A stretch of 42,292 nucleotides of DNA from Collinsella sp. Lineage in GTDB: Bacteria > Actinomycetota > Coriobacteriia > Coriobacteriales > Coriobacteriaceae. Made by a program: the position numbers and the translations under genes. This document shows positions 25,656-34,273 of this stretch, piece after piece (position 1 is the first letter of the stretch; the number at the start of each line of letters is the position of its first letter). Under the pieces are notes generated by a model that searched no databases, was not told the DNA's origin, and saw only the letters and a program-made list of their open reading frames with translations. The stretch spans positions 1 through 42,292 of the forward strand of contig JAGZQO010000019.1 of assembly GCA_018382125.1 (NCBI GenBank). Reading direction: 5' to 3'.

Positions 25656-26639
25656 ATGTCACGCAAGTCCGCCTACAAGCAAGTACTTTCCATCGGCACC
25701 GCCGTGGTGCTGGGGTTTGCGCTGTTCACAGGATCGCTCGACGGAGCGCCCAAGCTGTTGTCGCCGCAAAGCGATGAGCAGGCAACGGCTCTGGCCGAGA
25801 AGCAAAACGAGAGTCCCAGCCGTACCGACGACGAAGCGGACTTGGTCGCCCGACTCGAATCGGGAACAGCGAGCTCCGAGGACTCTCAAAATAGCCAAGG
25901 CTCTGGCGATGGCTCCGATTCCGCCGCAACCGACACCGGTGACGCTGCCTCCGCGGATAGTGCCGCCACCCCCATCGACGAGGTCGAAAACCCCGATCTC
26001 GACCGCGCCCGTGGTGTATACCTCAGCAGCATTCCTGACTACGCGGGTAACCCCTACGTTGCCCTTCGCGCCGACAGCATGCACCCGCTCGGCATGCCGT
26101 CATTCACACTCGATGAATACGAACGCGCTGCAGAAGAGGGCTGCTTTAAGAAATTCTCCAAGCTCGATAGCCTGGGCCGCACCCGCAAGGCGCTCGCCTG
26201 CGCAGGCCCCGAATCACTCGGCCAGGGCAAGCGCGGCGATATCTCGCGTATCCATCCCGCCGGTTGGCACCAGCAGCGCTACGACTTTATTCCGGGCCAG
26301 AGCCTCTACAACCGCTGCCACCTCATCGCTTGGTCGCTCTGCGGTGAAAACGCCAACCGCAAGAATCTCCTCACCGGTACACGCTATCTCAACGAGACAG
26401 GCATGCTGCCGTTTGAAGAGCAGATCCTCGACTACATCCGCGACACGGGCAACCATGTGCTCTACCGCGTCACGCCCATGTACAACGAAGAGGAACTTGT
26501 CTGTCGTGGCGTGCGCCTTGAGGCGCAATCGGTCGAGGACCACGGCAAGACCCTCTGCTTCCACGTGTACTGCTACAACCTGCAGCCGCACGTGCAGATC
26601 GACTACGCCACCGGCCGCAACCAGGCATCCGGAGACTAG
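25656..26639 (+). CDS. Membrane-anchored/secreted DNA/RNA non-specific endonuclease
   Basis: 327-residue EndA/NucA-type nuclease. An N-terminal signal or anchor segment (about residues 9-25, SIGTAVVLGFALFTGS) is followed by an 80-residue Ser/Asp/Glu/Ala-rich linker (to about 115), then the nuclease domain. The active-site region YNRCHLIAWSLCG places a catalytic His at 222, and the metal-linked Asn is in NRKNLLTGTRYLN (about 237). This matches the DxGH/NRCHLI pattern of streptococcal EndA and Spd1-type DNases. AGGAG precedes ATG 25656 by 6 bases. It may serve nutrient or DNA scavenging; no competence genes are nearby. Confidence 0.85.
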   Translation: MSRKSAYKQVLSIGTAVVLGFALFTGSLDGAPKLLSPQSDEQATALAEKQNESPSRTDDEADLVARLESGTASSEDSQNSQGSGDGSDSAATDTGDAASADSAATPIDEVENPDLDRARGVYLSSIPDYAGNPYVALRADSMHPLGMPSFTLDEYERAAEEGCFKKFSKLDSLGRTRKALACAGPESLGQGKRGDISRIHPAGWHQQRYDFIPGQSLYNRCHLIAWSLCGENANRKNLLTGTRYLNETGMLPFEEQILDYIRDTGNHVLYRVTPMYNEEELVCRGVRLEAQSVEDHGKTLCFHVYCYNLQPHVQIDYATGRNQASGD

Positions 26640-26698
26640 TGCCGACCGCACCGCCCGTAACCCAAAAATGATTCGTTTTCCTCCGTCCCCATGGGATC

Positions 26699-26735
26699 AA
26701 AAAAGGCCGCCCTGGATTACCCAGGGCGGCCTTTT
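26699..26735. terminator. Bidirectional terminator
   Basis: Perfect 15-base arms (26701-26715 with 26721-26735), loop ATTAC. CTTTT follows on the plus strand and TTTTTT on the minus strand. It ends the nuclease gene and the EF-G-like gene, which converge here. Confidence 0.9.
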
Positions 26736-26768
26736 CGTCAGCGTCCACATTGCAGGCAACGCCACACG

Positions 26769-28844
26769 CTACTTGGCGCGGCCCTCCTCATAGCGCTCGA
26801 CCAGCTTGGCCTGAACGTCATAAGGCACCTGCTCATAGCCTGCGGGCTTCATGGTAAAGTCACCCGTGCCGCGCGTGATAGAGCGCAGGCGCGTCGAGTA
26901 ATCCGTCAGCTCGGCGAGAGGTGCCTGGGCGATGACCACGGTGTCGCCGCGTTCATCGGTCTCCATGCCCGTCACGCGACCGCGCGATGCCGAGATGTCA
27001 CCCATCACGGCGCCGGCGTAGCTCTCGGGAATAGTCACCGTGATTTCCTCGATGGGCTCCAGCACCACCGGGTCGGCATCGGCGCATGCCTTGCGCAGGC
27101 CGATGCGAGCCGCCGCGCGGAACGCCATCTCGTTGGAGTCGACGCTGTGATACGAGCCGTCGTACACAGCCACGCGAATGCCCGTGAGCGGGTAGCCGGC
27201 AATGATGCCGTCCTTCATGGTCTCCTGGACACCCTTGTCCACGGCGGGGATCAGCGAGCGCGGAATGCGGCCACCCACGACCTCATCCACAAACTCGTAG
27301 CCGTCGCTCGTGCCGTCGGGCCCAATAAGCGGCTCCACGCGCAGCCAGCAGTCGCCGTACTGACCGGCGCCACCGGTCTGCTTCTTGTGGCGACCCTGGG
27401 CGCTCGCCGTGCGGCGGATGGTCTCGCGATACGGAATGCGGATCGGCACGCTCTTGGCCACGACCTTGGTGCGATCCTCCAAACGGTTGAGCAGCACCGA
27501 AACCTGCGCCTCACCAACGGCGGAGATGATAGTCTGGCCCGTCTCCTCGTCACGATCGATGCTCATGGTCGGATCAGCCTTGCACGCCTTCTCGATAAAC
27601 GTATAGAGCTTCTCTTCGTCGCCACGGTTCTCGGCCTCGATGGCAATGCGGTACTGCGAGTTGGGGAACTTAAACGCCGCAGCCTCGACCTTACCGGTAA
27701 TGGAGAGCGTATCGCCCGTCTCGGCCGCCAGCTTGGGCGCCACGATGATGTCGCCGGCATAGGCGTGACCGACCTCGGTCATGTCGCGGCCGCACATCAC
27801 ATACAGGTGGGCCAGACGATCGCTCTTGCGGGTACGCGCGTTGATCAGCTCAAGGCCCGGCTCAAGCGTGCCCGTCAGCACCTTGATAAAGCTGATGCGA
27901 CCCTGCTGAGGATCGGCCAGGGTCTTAAACACAAAGGCCACCGGGCGGTCATCGTCACTCGAGATCTTAAGCGAATCGCCGTCAATGAGCGGCATCTCGC
28001 CATAGTCGGTCGGCGCCGGGAAGTACGTGGCGATGTCGTCCATCAGCGAGTTGACGCCCTGCTCCTTGATGCAATCGCCCGCAAAGACCGGCACAAAGAT
28101 GCGCTCGGCGATCGCCTTCGACAGCAGGCCTTCGAGCTCCTCCTGCGTCAGCGTCTCCTCGCCTTCCAAGTACTTCATCATCAGTTCGTCGTCAGCCTCG
28201 GCCACCAGCTCGCACAGATGGTCATGGGCCTCCTCGGCCTGGGCACGATACTCCTCGGGAATCTCCGACTCAACGGCCTCGGCGCCGTTGCAATGGCGCG
28301 CCTTCATGCGCACCAGGTCGATGATGCCGTCAAAGTCCTCGCCCTCGCCCCAGGGAAGGGTCACGGCGCCCAGGCGCGTGCCAAAGCGCTCCTGCAGCAG
28401 GTCCATCGTGGTCGCAAAGCTGGCCTCGGGGCGCGACAGGCGGTTTACGAACACCGCACGCGCCAGGCGCAGGTCCTCGGCGGCATACCAGAGCTTAACC
28501 GTCGTAGGCTGCGGGCCAGCCTCGGCGTCGACCACAAACAGCGCCGTCTCGCAGACGCTCATCGCGGCAAAGGCGTCGCCGATAAAATCGGGATAGCACG
28601 GGGCATCGAGCACGTTGATGCGGGCGCCCTTCCAATCGATCGGCGCGATGGTCGTCGAGATGGAAAACGCACGCTTGACCTCTTCGGGGTCATAGTCGAG
28701 CGTGGGCTTGGTGCCGTCGTGGCCACCCAGGCGGGCGGTCTTACCGGAAAGGTGGAGCATGGCCTCGGCGAGTGAAGTCTTGCCCACCCCGCCTTGGCCT
28801 ACGAGCACCACGTTCCTTACGTTGCCGGTCTTGGGAGCACCCAT
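26769..28844 (-). CDS. Elongation factor G-like protein (EF-G2/FusA2 type)
   Basis: 691-residue translational GTPase-like protein with EF-G domains I to V. The P-loop is GQGGVGKT (16-23). The G3 motif reads DAPCYPDF (DTPGHxDF in EF-G), and the G4 motif reads NRLSRP where NKxD is expected, so nucleotide choice or hydrolysis may be altered. Domain IV shows KKQTGGAGQYGDC, and the C-terminal half carries GYPLTGIRVAVYDG and EPIEEITVTIPESYAGAVMG. It is the second, non-canonical EF-G of actinobacteria; its role in translation is unclear. AAGGAGG sits 6 bases before the ATG at 28844. Confidence 0.92.
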   Translation of the reverse strand: MGAPKTGNVRNVVLVGQGGVGKTSLAEAMLHLSGKTARLGGHDGTKPTLDYDPEEVKRAFSISTTIAPIDWKGARINVLDAPCYPDFIGDAFAAMSVCETALFVVDAEAGPQPTTVKLWYAAEDLRLARAVFVNRLSRPEASFATTMDLLQERFGTRLGAVTLPWGEGEDFDGIIDLVRMKARHCNGAEAVESEIPEEYRAQAEEAHDHLCELVAEADDELMMKYLEGEETLTQEELEGLLSKAIAERIFVPVFAGDCIKEQGVNSLMDDIATYFPAPTDYGEMPLIDGDSLKISSDDDRPVAFVFKTLADPQQGRISFIKVLTGTLEPGLELINARTRKSDRLAHLYVMCGRDMTEVGHAYAGDIIVAPKLAAETGDTLSITGKVEAAAFKFPNSQYRIAIEAENRGDEEKLYTFIEKACKADPTMSIDRDEETGQTIISAVGEAQVSVLLNRLEDRTKVVAKSVPIRIPYRETIRRTASAQGRHKKQTGGAGQYGDCWLRVEPLIGPDGTSDGYEFVDEVVGGRIPRSLIPAVDKGVQETMKDGIIAGYPLTGIRVAVYDGSYHSVDSNEMAFRAAARIGLRKACADADPVVLEPIEEITVTIPESYAGAVMGDISASRGRVTGMETDERGDTVVIAQAPLAELTDYSTRLRSITRGTGDFTMKPAGYEQVPYDVQAKLVERYEEGRAK

Positions 28845-29080
28845 GATGACCTCCTTGCAGGGTCGCGCGCGATGCGCGACGCCAACGGGGAGAGTTCGCG
28901 GTCGATGCCGTCCCGGGAGCAGCATGGTCGGCAGCCGATCCGACTCACCCTCCAAATGTCCTATGCCACCACCCTACCCTTGCAGTCGCCTGTCCATGCA
29001 GACCTTTCGGCACGCGTATGAATACGGGCGGCGAGAGGAGGAGGCGAGTATGCGAGGCGATTATTGAACCCCGCGGATGC
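28845..29080. other. Gap between EF-G-like gene and ABC importer terminator
   Basis: I see no gene. The stretch must hold the EF-G-like promoter, but no convincing -35/-10 pair was found. The GGCATAGG at about 28960 on the minus strand is the only weak -10 candidate. Confidence 0.4.
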
Positions 29081-29116
29081 AAAAACCGCCGCAGATCATA
29101 AGACCTGCGGCGGTTT
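29081..29116 (-). terminator. Terminator of the amino acid ABC operon
   Basis: Arms 29083-29094 and 29105-29116 (12 bases, AAACCGCCGCAG) with TTTTT after it on the minus strand. Confidence 0.88.
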
Positions 29117-29149
29117 CGCCTCAATAAACAGTTGAGTAAATAGCTGAGC

Positions 29150-29914
29150 CTATCCCTCGATACGGCTCAGGAACTCGCGCGTACGCTGCTCGCGCGGATG
29201 GTCGATGACCTGCTCGGCCGGACCCTCCTCGACAATACGACCGCCGTCCATAAAGACCACGCGGTCGGCAACGTCGCGGGCAAACTGCATCGCGTGCGTC
29301 ACGATCACCATCGTCATATTCTGCGCGGCCAGATCCTTGATGACGCGCAGAACCTCGGCCGTCAGCTCGGGATCGAGCGCCGAGGTCGGCTCATCAAAGA
29401 ACAAGATTTCCGGGTCGAGCGCCAGGGCGCGGGCAATACTCACGCGCTGCTGCTGGCCGCCCGAAAGCTCACAGGGCACCTTGTTCTCGTTGCCCGTCAG
29501 CCCCATCTGTGCAATAAGCTCGTGTGCGCGGGCCTCCGCCTGCTCGCGCGGACGCTTAAGCACGCGAATCGGCGCATCGGTGATGTTTTTCATCACGGTA
29601 TAGTGCGGGAACAGATTGTAGTTCTGAAACACCAGACCAAACCGCGAGCGCGCCTGTTTGGGTACATCGCCCTTTGCGTACACCGCGCCCGAACCCGCAT
29701 CCGTCGCGACGGCAAGGTCGCCAAACGAGAGCGAGCCACCGTCGAGCGTCTCGAGCAGCGTAGCACAGCGCAGCAGCGTGGACTTACCGCCGCCCGAAGG
29801 CCCGATAATCGCCACGACCTCGCCACGCTTTACCTCGAGCGAGATATCCTTGAGCACCTCATTGCCGCCAAACGCCTTGCGTGCGTTCGATATATTCATT
29901 ACCGAATTAATCAT
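29150..29914 (-). CDS. Polar amino acid ABC transporter ATP-binding protein
   Basis: 254-residue cytoplasmic ATPase of a polar amino acid importer. Walker A is GPSGGGKST, signature LSGGQQQRVSIARAL, Walker B ILFFDEPTSALD, then VTHAMQFARDVADRVVFMDG. An unusual 15-residue insert (AVATDAGSGAVYAKGD) sits just after LSFGD. The ATG at 29914 overlaps the permease stop (ATGATTAA), so it is translationally coupled; ATG 29899 is an alternative. It is the last gene of the operon SBP-permease-ATPase. Confidence 0.94.
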   Translation of the reverse strand: MINSVMNISNARKAFGGNEVLKDISLEVKRGEVVAIIGPSGGGKSTLLRCATLLETLDGGSLSFGDLAVATDAGSGAVYAKGDVPKQARSRFGLVFQNYNLFPHYTVMKNITDAPIRVLKRPREQAEARAHELIAQMGLTGNENKVPCELSGGQQQRVSIARALALDPEILFFDEPTSALDPELTAEVLRVIKDLAAQNMTMVIVTHAMQFARDVADRVVFMDGGRIVEEGPAEQVIDHPREQRTREFLSRIEG

Positions 29915-30560
29915 GGTAGTAATCCAATTTTTTCTCGGCAGCGCCCAGCAGCATCTCGACCACAAAGTTAAAGACCCAGTAGATCAGCGCCGCGATTGCG
30001 AACGGCACCATGCTCACCTGCGAGGCGACCAGCGCCTTGGCCGTCGAGAACATCTCGCCCACGCCGATAGCGAACGCCAGCGACGTGTCCTTGACCAGCG
30101 TGATGATCTCGTTGCCCATCGCCGGCAAAATGCGCTTGGCGACCTGCGGCATCACGATATACAGAAACGTCTGCATGCGCGAGTAGCCCAGCACCTCGGC
30201 TGCCTCGTATTGGCCGCGCGGAATGGACTGCAAGCCCGAGCGATAGATCTCGGCAAAGTAGCCGGCGTAGTTGATGATGAACGCCACGACGCATGCCGTC
30301 CATTTGGAATCGGGCGTGAGCGAGATGCCGAACACGTAGTACGGGGCAAAGTAGATGGCGAACATCTGTAGCATGAGCGGCGTGCCACGCATCACCGAAA
30401 TATAGATACGCGCGATCCAGCGAAGCGGCGCAATTTTGCTCATGCGCATGAACGCCACGGGGATTCCCAGCGGAATCGACCCCAGCAGCGTCAGCACAAA
30501 CAGCTGCAAACTGACCAAGAATCCCTGGCCAAGCATCTGCATCATGACCTGAATAGACAT
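29907..30560 (-). CDS. Polar amino acid ABC transporter permease
   Basis: 217-residue membrane subunit of the HisMQ type, about five helices. The EAA loop is EAAEVLGYSRMQTFLYIVMP and the N-terminal part is FLVSLQLFVLTLLGSIPLGI, PLMLQMFAIYFAPYY. ATG 30560 overlaps the stop of the binding protein gene (TAATG). One permease gene implies a homodimer. Confidence 0.94.
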   Translation of the reverse strand: MSIQVMMQMLGQGFLVSLQLFVLTLLGSIPLGIPVAFMRMSKIAPLRWIARIYISVMRGTPLMLQMFAIYFAPYYVFGISLTPDSKWTACVVAFIINYAGYFAEIYRSGLQSIPRGQYEAAEVLGYSRMQTFLYIVMPQVAKRILPAMGNEIITLVKDTSLAFAIGVGEMFSTAKALVASQVSMVPFAIAALIYWVFNFVVEMLLGAAEKKLDYYHD

Positions 30561-31420
30561 TACTTGAGCACCCAATTATCGAAAGACAGACCGTAATCTG
30601 CATATTTATTGCAGAGGTCCTTGACCGTGCCATCCTCGTAGAGTGCCTTGAGCGACTCGGTCACGGCATCGGCGGACTTGGTTTCGCCCTTCTTAAAGCC
30701 AACGGCGTAGTGCTCGCTGGACAGCGGCTTGTCGAGCTGCGTATAGGCATCGGGCTTGGCGGCAAGCTGATACTGGGCAATCGAAAGGTCGCAAGCCACG
30801 GCATCGACCGCGCCGCTCTCGAGCTGCATAAAGGCCGTGTTGTACTCGCCGATCGTGTCGAGCGTGGCAAACGTCGCCGCCAGATCCTTCTGTTCGCCCT
30901 CGAGCACATCCTGCGCAGCGGAATCGGTCTGGGTAATCACGGTCTTGCCGGCAAGATCGTCCCAGCTCTTGATGCCTGCATCCTTCTTTACCACCAGCAC
31001 CTGCTCGTTGAGCATGTACGGCTCGGAGAACGTGTAGTCGTCCTCGCGACCCTCCATGGTAAAGCCGTTCCAGATGCAGTTGATGGCCCCCGAGTTGAGC
31101 AGCGTATCCTTGGCATCCCAGTCGATGGCCTCGTATTTGACCTCCCAGCCCTGCTTATCGGCAACAGCCTTGGCCAGATCGAGGTCAAAACCAGTGTACT
31201 CTCCGTCGTCGCCCACAAAGCCGTACGGAGGATAGGACTTGTCAAAGCCCACGACGAGCTTCTTGGACTCCGCAGCGCCCTTCACATCCTTGGCCGCGGC
31301 AGAGCCAGCAGCGGAGCCCTTGCCGGCACCACCGCCGCAACCGACAAGACCAAGGCCAAGCACCGTGGCGAGCGAGCCTGCTAGACCAACAAACTGGCGA
31401 CGAGACATATCGGTGTTCAT
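30560..31420 (-). CDS. Amino acid ABC transporter substrate-binding lipoprotein
   Basis: 286-residue SBP_bac_3 protein, first gene of the operon. The N-terminus has an SRRQFVGLAG twin-arginine-like motif and a lipobox LVGC with Cys28, so it is likely a Tat-exported lipoprotein. The mature part shows KLVVGFDKSYPPYGFVGDDG, YTGFDLDLAKAVADKQGW, LLNSGAINCIWNGFTM and TFSEPYMLNEQV. The family binds polar or sulfur amino acids; the exact ligand is unknown. GGGGGA precedes ATG 31420. A good promoter is at 31477-31505. Confidence 0.94.
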   Translation of the reverse strand: MNTDMSRRQFVGLAGSLATVLGLGLVGCGGGAGKGSAAGSAAAKDVKGAAESKKLVVGFDKSYPPYGFVGDDGEYTGFDLDLAKAVADKQGWEVKYEAIDWDAKDTLLNSGAINCIWNGFTMEGREDDYTFSEPYMLNEQVLVVKKDAGIKSWDDLAGKTVITQTDSAAQDVLEGEQKDLAATFATLDTIGEYNTAFMQLESGAVDAVACDLSIAQYQLAAKPDAYTQLDKPLSSEHYAVGFKKGETKSADAVTESLKALYEDGTVKDLCNKYADYGLSFDNWVLK

Positions 31421-31439
31421 GGTATTCCCCCTTGATGAC

Positions 31440-31505
31440 ACTTTAGTTAGGTAAAGTGAGTCATGTAACGTTCAGAATCATACACTTTAGCGTGATAGAG
31501 CACAA
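31440..31505 (-). promoter_or_regulatory. Promoter and operator candidates of the amino acid ABC operon
   Basis: Minus-strand TTGTGC (31500-31505), 17-base spacer and TATGAT (31477-31482). Inverted repeat ACTTTA-gttagg-TAAAGT at 31440-31457 lies in the leader, with a third ACTTTA half-site (31484-31489) inside the spacer. These could bind a repressor; no regulator gene is adjacent. The gap 31421-31759 also contains the large hairpin at 31513. Confidence 0.6.
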
Positions 31506-31512
31506 GATGAGT

Positions 31513-31651
31513 TTGCCCGCCGCGCGAGGGGTGCGGGGGTTAAGTTTCCTGCTCTACAGTCCTGCTCACGACGGAGGCCACATTAAGTGGCCTCCTGTTC
31601 GTGCGGAACTCGCGATAAACTTAACCCCCGCACCCCTCGCGCGGCGGGCAA
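31513..31651. repeat. 139-base two-tier hairpin
   Basis: Outer arms of 35 perfectly complementary bases (31513-31547 with 31617-31651; starts TTGCCCGCCGCGCGAGGGG). Inside is a 9-base stem GGAGGCCAC/GTGGCCTCC (31573-31581 with 31587-31595), flanked by unpaired tracts, with CACGA/TCGTG just outside it. No T-run follows the arms. It sits between the divergent amino acid ABC promoter (8 bases away) and the uracil methyltransferase gene. Its layout matches the element at 5334 although the sequence does not. Confidence 0.85.
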
Positions 31652-31759
31652 CCGTCGTTGGACTTATCACTGACACCAATAAACCGCTTGCATATCGTCT
31701 GTTGGCCTGGCACGGTACAATGCTTGTAGCTTTAAATTTATAAATTAGTGAGGTTATCG

Positions 31760-33208
31760 ATGGCAGAATCTCGTGCGGAGCGTAGGGCTCGTCGTGCTTT
31801 GGTGGAGGCGGCTGAGGGGTCGAAGGAGGAGAAATCTTCTACGAAATCCAAGTCTTCTAAAGCTGCAAAAAGCAAACCGACCAAGAGCAGAGCTAAGACC
31901 AAGCGTTCTGACTCTCGTCGAGGCGGGGATAAAGCGCCTCAGACTCGTTCCAAGCGCTCGCATAAAGATCGGGTTTCGTCTGCGCGTAAGGCCGTGGACC
32001 CCAAGTCTCCCTGTTCGATCATGAAATCTTGCGGTGGGTGCACGGCGCTCAATCGTCCTTATAAAAAGCAGTTGGCGGCTAAGCAGGCTGCTATGGAGGA
32101 GCTGTTTGCCGAGCTTTGTGAGCGCGAGAGCATTGCTGTCGATCCTATTCGCGGTATGGGCGTCACCCTTGGCGACCCGGGTAAATATCCTGCGCCGCGT
32201 GGCTTTCGTCATAAGGCTGCCACTCCCTTTGCTCCCGGTAAGGAGGGCGCTGTCCGTTGCGGTTTCTTTGAGCGCGGCACGCACAAGATCGTTGCCGTAC
32301 CCGAATGCCCCGTCGAGGCACCGGGCGCCCGACAAATTCTTAACGGCATCGCGCGTGAAGCTGAGCGCCTGCACATTCCCGCCTTTAACGAGGACAAGCA
32401 TCTGGGCTTGCTCCGCTATGCCGTCGTCCGCTGCGGTTGGCGTACCGACCAGGTCATGGTTACGCTCGTGACCGCCCAGCGTGACTTACCGCATGCGCAG
32501 GAGTTCTTTGAAGCCGTGGCGGCACTCGATCCGCATATCGTCACCGTTGCCCAAAATATCAATGGCCGTCCCGGTAACGCCATCTTGGGCGAGGAGACTC
32601 GTATCGTCTATGGCGCCGAGTGCATGCGCGACCAGCTGCTCGGTTGCGAATTCGATATCTCCCCCACCGCGTTCTATCAGACCAATCCGCAGCAGACCGA
32701 GCAGCTCTATCAGCTCGCGATTGACGGCATGGACCTGCAACAGGGCGACGTACTCATGGATGCCTATTGCGGTAGCGGAACTATCGGCCTGTGCGCAGCT
32801 AAAGATGCCCAGAAAAAGGGCATCGGCATTATGCTGCTCGGCGTGGAGCGCAACCCGGCGGGCATTGCCGACGCACGTCGCAATGCCGAGCTCAACGGCC
32901 TCACCCGCAGCGCCTGGTTTATGGCCGACGACGCCACCGATTGCATCCTGGATGCCGCCGATAACAACGAGCGGGTCGATGTCCTTTCCATCGATCCGCC
33001 GCGCGCCGGCTCTACCCCCGAGTTCCTCGAAGCTGCCTGCGCGCTTAAGCCGCGCCGCATCACCTATATCAGCTGCAACCCCGTAACTCAAGAGCGCGAC
33101 CTGCATCAGCTCCTCGACGGAGGCTATTGCCTGCTCAAGATCACGCCCGTCGACATGTTCCCTCACACCGACCACACCGAAACCGTAGCGGTCCTCGAAC
33201 GCCGCTAA
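31760..33208 (+). CDS. RlmD/TrmA-type uracil-5-methyltransferase
   Basis: 482-residue SAM-dependent tRNA/rRNA m5U methyltransferase. After a Lys/Ser/Arg-rich, low-complexity extension (residues 1-80) comes the Fe-S cluster motif CSIMKSCGGC (C85, C91, C94) with C183 in PEC as the fourth ligand. The Rossmann SAM motif is DAYCGSGTIGL (334-344), then SIDPPRAG (410-417), and the nucleophile is Cys439 in YISCNPVT. This matches the RumA/TrmA family; which uridine is modified cannot be told from sequence. The basic extension replaces the usual TRAM domain and may bind RNA. GTGAGG precedes ATG 31760 by 6 bases. Confidence 0.93.
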   Translation: MAESRAERRARRALVEAAEGSKEEKSSTKSKSSKAAKSKPTKSRAKTKRSDSRRGGDKAPQTRSKRSHKDRVSSARKAVDPKSPCSIMKSCGGCTALNRPYKKQLAAKQAAMEELFAELCERESIAVDPIRGMGVTLGDPGKYPAPRGFRHKAATPFAPGKEGAVRCGFFERGTHKIVAVPECPVEAPGARQILNGIAREAERLHIPAFNEDKHLGLLRYAVVRCGWRTDQVMVTLVTAQRDLPHAQEFFEAVAALDPHIVTVAQNINGRPGNAILGEETRIVYGAECMRDQLLGCEFDISPTAFYQTNPQQTEQLYQLAIDGMDLQQGDVLMDAYCGSGTIGLCAAKDAQKKGIGIMLLGVERNPAGIADARRNAELNGLTRSAWFMADDATDCILDAADNNERVDVLSIDPPRAGSTPEFLEAACALKPRRITYISCNPVTQERDLHQLLDGGYCLLKITPVDMFPHTDHTETVAVLERR

Positions 33209-33236
33209 CCGACCTCAGTAGATTTTTGGGACAAGA

Positions 33237-33266
33237 AAGGGGGCGACCCGCCTGGGCCGCCCCCTT
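33237..33266. terminator. Hairpin terminator between convergent genes
   Basis: AAGGGGGCG (33237-33245) pairs with CGCCCCCTT (33258-33266). Only short T-runs follow, so it is moderate; it separates the methyltransferase from the PHP gene. Confidence 0.6.
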
Positions 33267-33286
33267 CGCTTGGTTTATAAACTCCG

Positions 33287-34108
33287 CTACATCCCATTGC
33301 GCAGATCGCACACGCCGGCTGCCGCCATCTCGCGCAGCAGCGTCTCGCGGTCGCGCGTCACGATCAAATCTAGCGGGAAATGAATCTCGTCGAGCATCTT
33401 GCGCGCGTGATCGAGCTTGCCAATGGCCATGCCAATGTGGGCATCGGTTGACACGCCAATGCCCACGCCCAGCTCGGCGCAGCGCTCGGCGATCTTGCGA
33501 CATACGGCCCAATGCTCAGTGTCGACACCGTGTTCAAGACTATGGTTGTTGATCTCGATAATCTTGTGCTTGGCCTTAGCTGCCAACAGCACCTCGTCGA
33601 TATCGAACGGCACGCCCGAACGCCCCGTGTGACCCAGCATGAACACCTTGGGGTACTCCAGGGCATTGATATACATCTCGGTCGTCTGGGCCAGCGTCGC
33701 GCCTTCAGCAATCTGCGGATTATGCACGCTCGCAACCAAATAATCCAAATTTCGCGTAACCAAATCGAACAGCGAATGCTGACGGCTGTACGAATCACCG
33801 GCAATATCGAGCGTGACAGGAGTGTCCTCGCCAAACAGGCTTCCGTCCAGCGAAACGATATCGGCCTCGGCACCACGCAGCACCAGCACGCCGCTCCAAA
33901 TGCGCGGCCAGATATCCTGGTTGATAAAGAATTGGTAACTGCGCAGGTCATTGGGGCAAGCCGTAACCATAGAGCTCAGATGGTCGGCAGATCCGAGCAC
34001 CTGCAGGCCACGCTCTGCCGCCCAGTACACATTCTCCTCAATGGTCGAATATGCATGCGCAGAGAATATCGTATGGGTATGAATGTCACAAGAAAGCAGG
34101 TAGGGCAT
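33287..34108 (-). CDS. PHP-domain phosphoesterase (YcdX-like)
   Basis: 273-residue PHP hydrolase. Metal ligands are visible in DIHTHTIFSAHA at the N-terminus, GSADHLSS, RGAEADIV, SVHNPQI, GHTGRS and the C-terminal STDAHIG. Enzymes of this type (YcdX, HisPPase relatives) cleave phosphate esters with a trinuclear metal site; the substrate is unknown. AAGGAG lies 6 bases before ATG 34108. It is 165 bases downstream of the aminotransferase on the same strand, and may be cotranscribed. Confidence 0.9.
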   Translation of the reverse strand: MPYLLSCDIHTHTIFSAHAYSTIEENVYWAAERGLQVLGSADHLSSMVTACPNDLRSYQFFINQDIWPRIWSGVLVLRGAEADIVSLDGSLFGEDTPVTLDIAGDSYSRQHSLFDLVTRNLDYLVASVHNPQIAEGATLAQTTEMYINALEYPKVFMLGHTGRSGVPFDIDEVLLAAKAKHKIIEINNHSLEHGVDTEHWAVCRKIAERCAELGVGIGVSTDAHIGMAIGKLDHARKMLDEIHFPLDLIVTRDRETLLREMAAAGVCDLRNGM

Positions 34109-34208
34109 CAGGTCTCCTTATCTGGCACGGCCGTCGCTTATATTCATTGTACGCATAGCCTTCGATAGTCGTAAAACCACTCCATCCCAAAGACACAACA
34201 TCCATGAC

Positions 34209-34239
34209 AACGGGGTCTGGCTTAACACCAAACCCCGTT
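34209..34239. other. Hairpin between aminotransferase and PHP gene
   Basis: AACGGGG (34209-34215) pairs with CCCCGTT (34233-34239), with TGG/CCA inside. No T-run on the minus strand, so a terminator role is uncertain; a small open frame across it looks accidental. Confidence 0.3.
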
Positions 34240-34273
34240 TCACGTAAAACATTGTAGGCAGAGCGCTTTACTT

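Noticed and set aside
26691..28775. 694-codon frame antisense to the EF-G-like gene
   Set aside because: The minus-strand protein has clear EF-G motifs; the antisense product is low-complexity His/Arg/Ala-rich.
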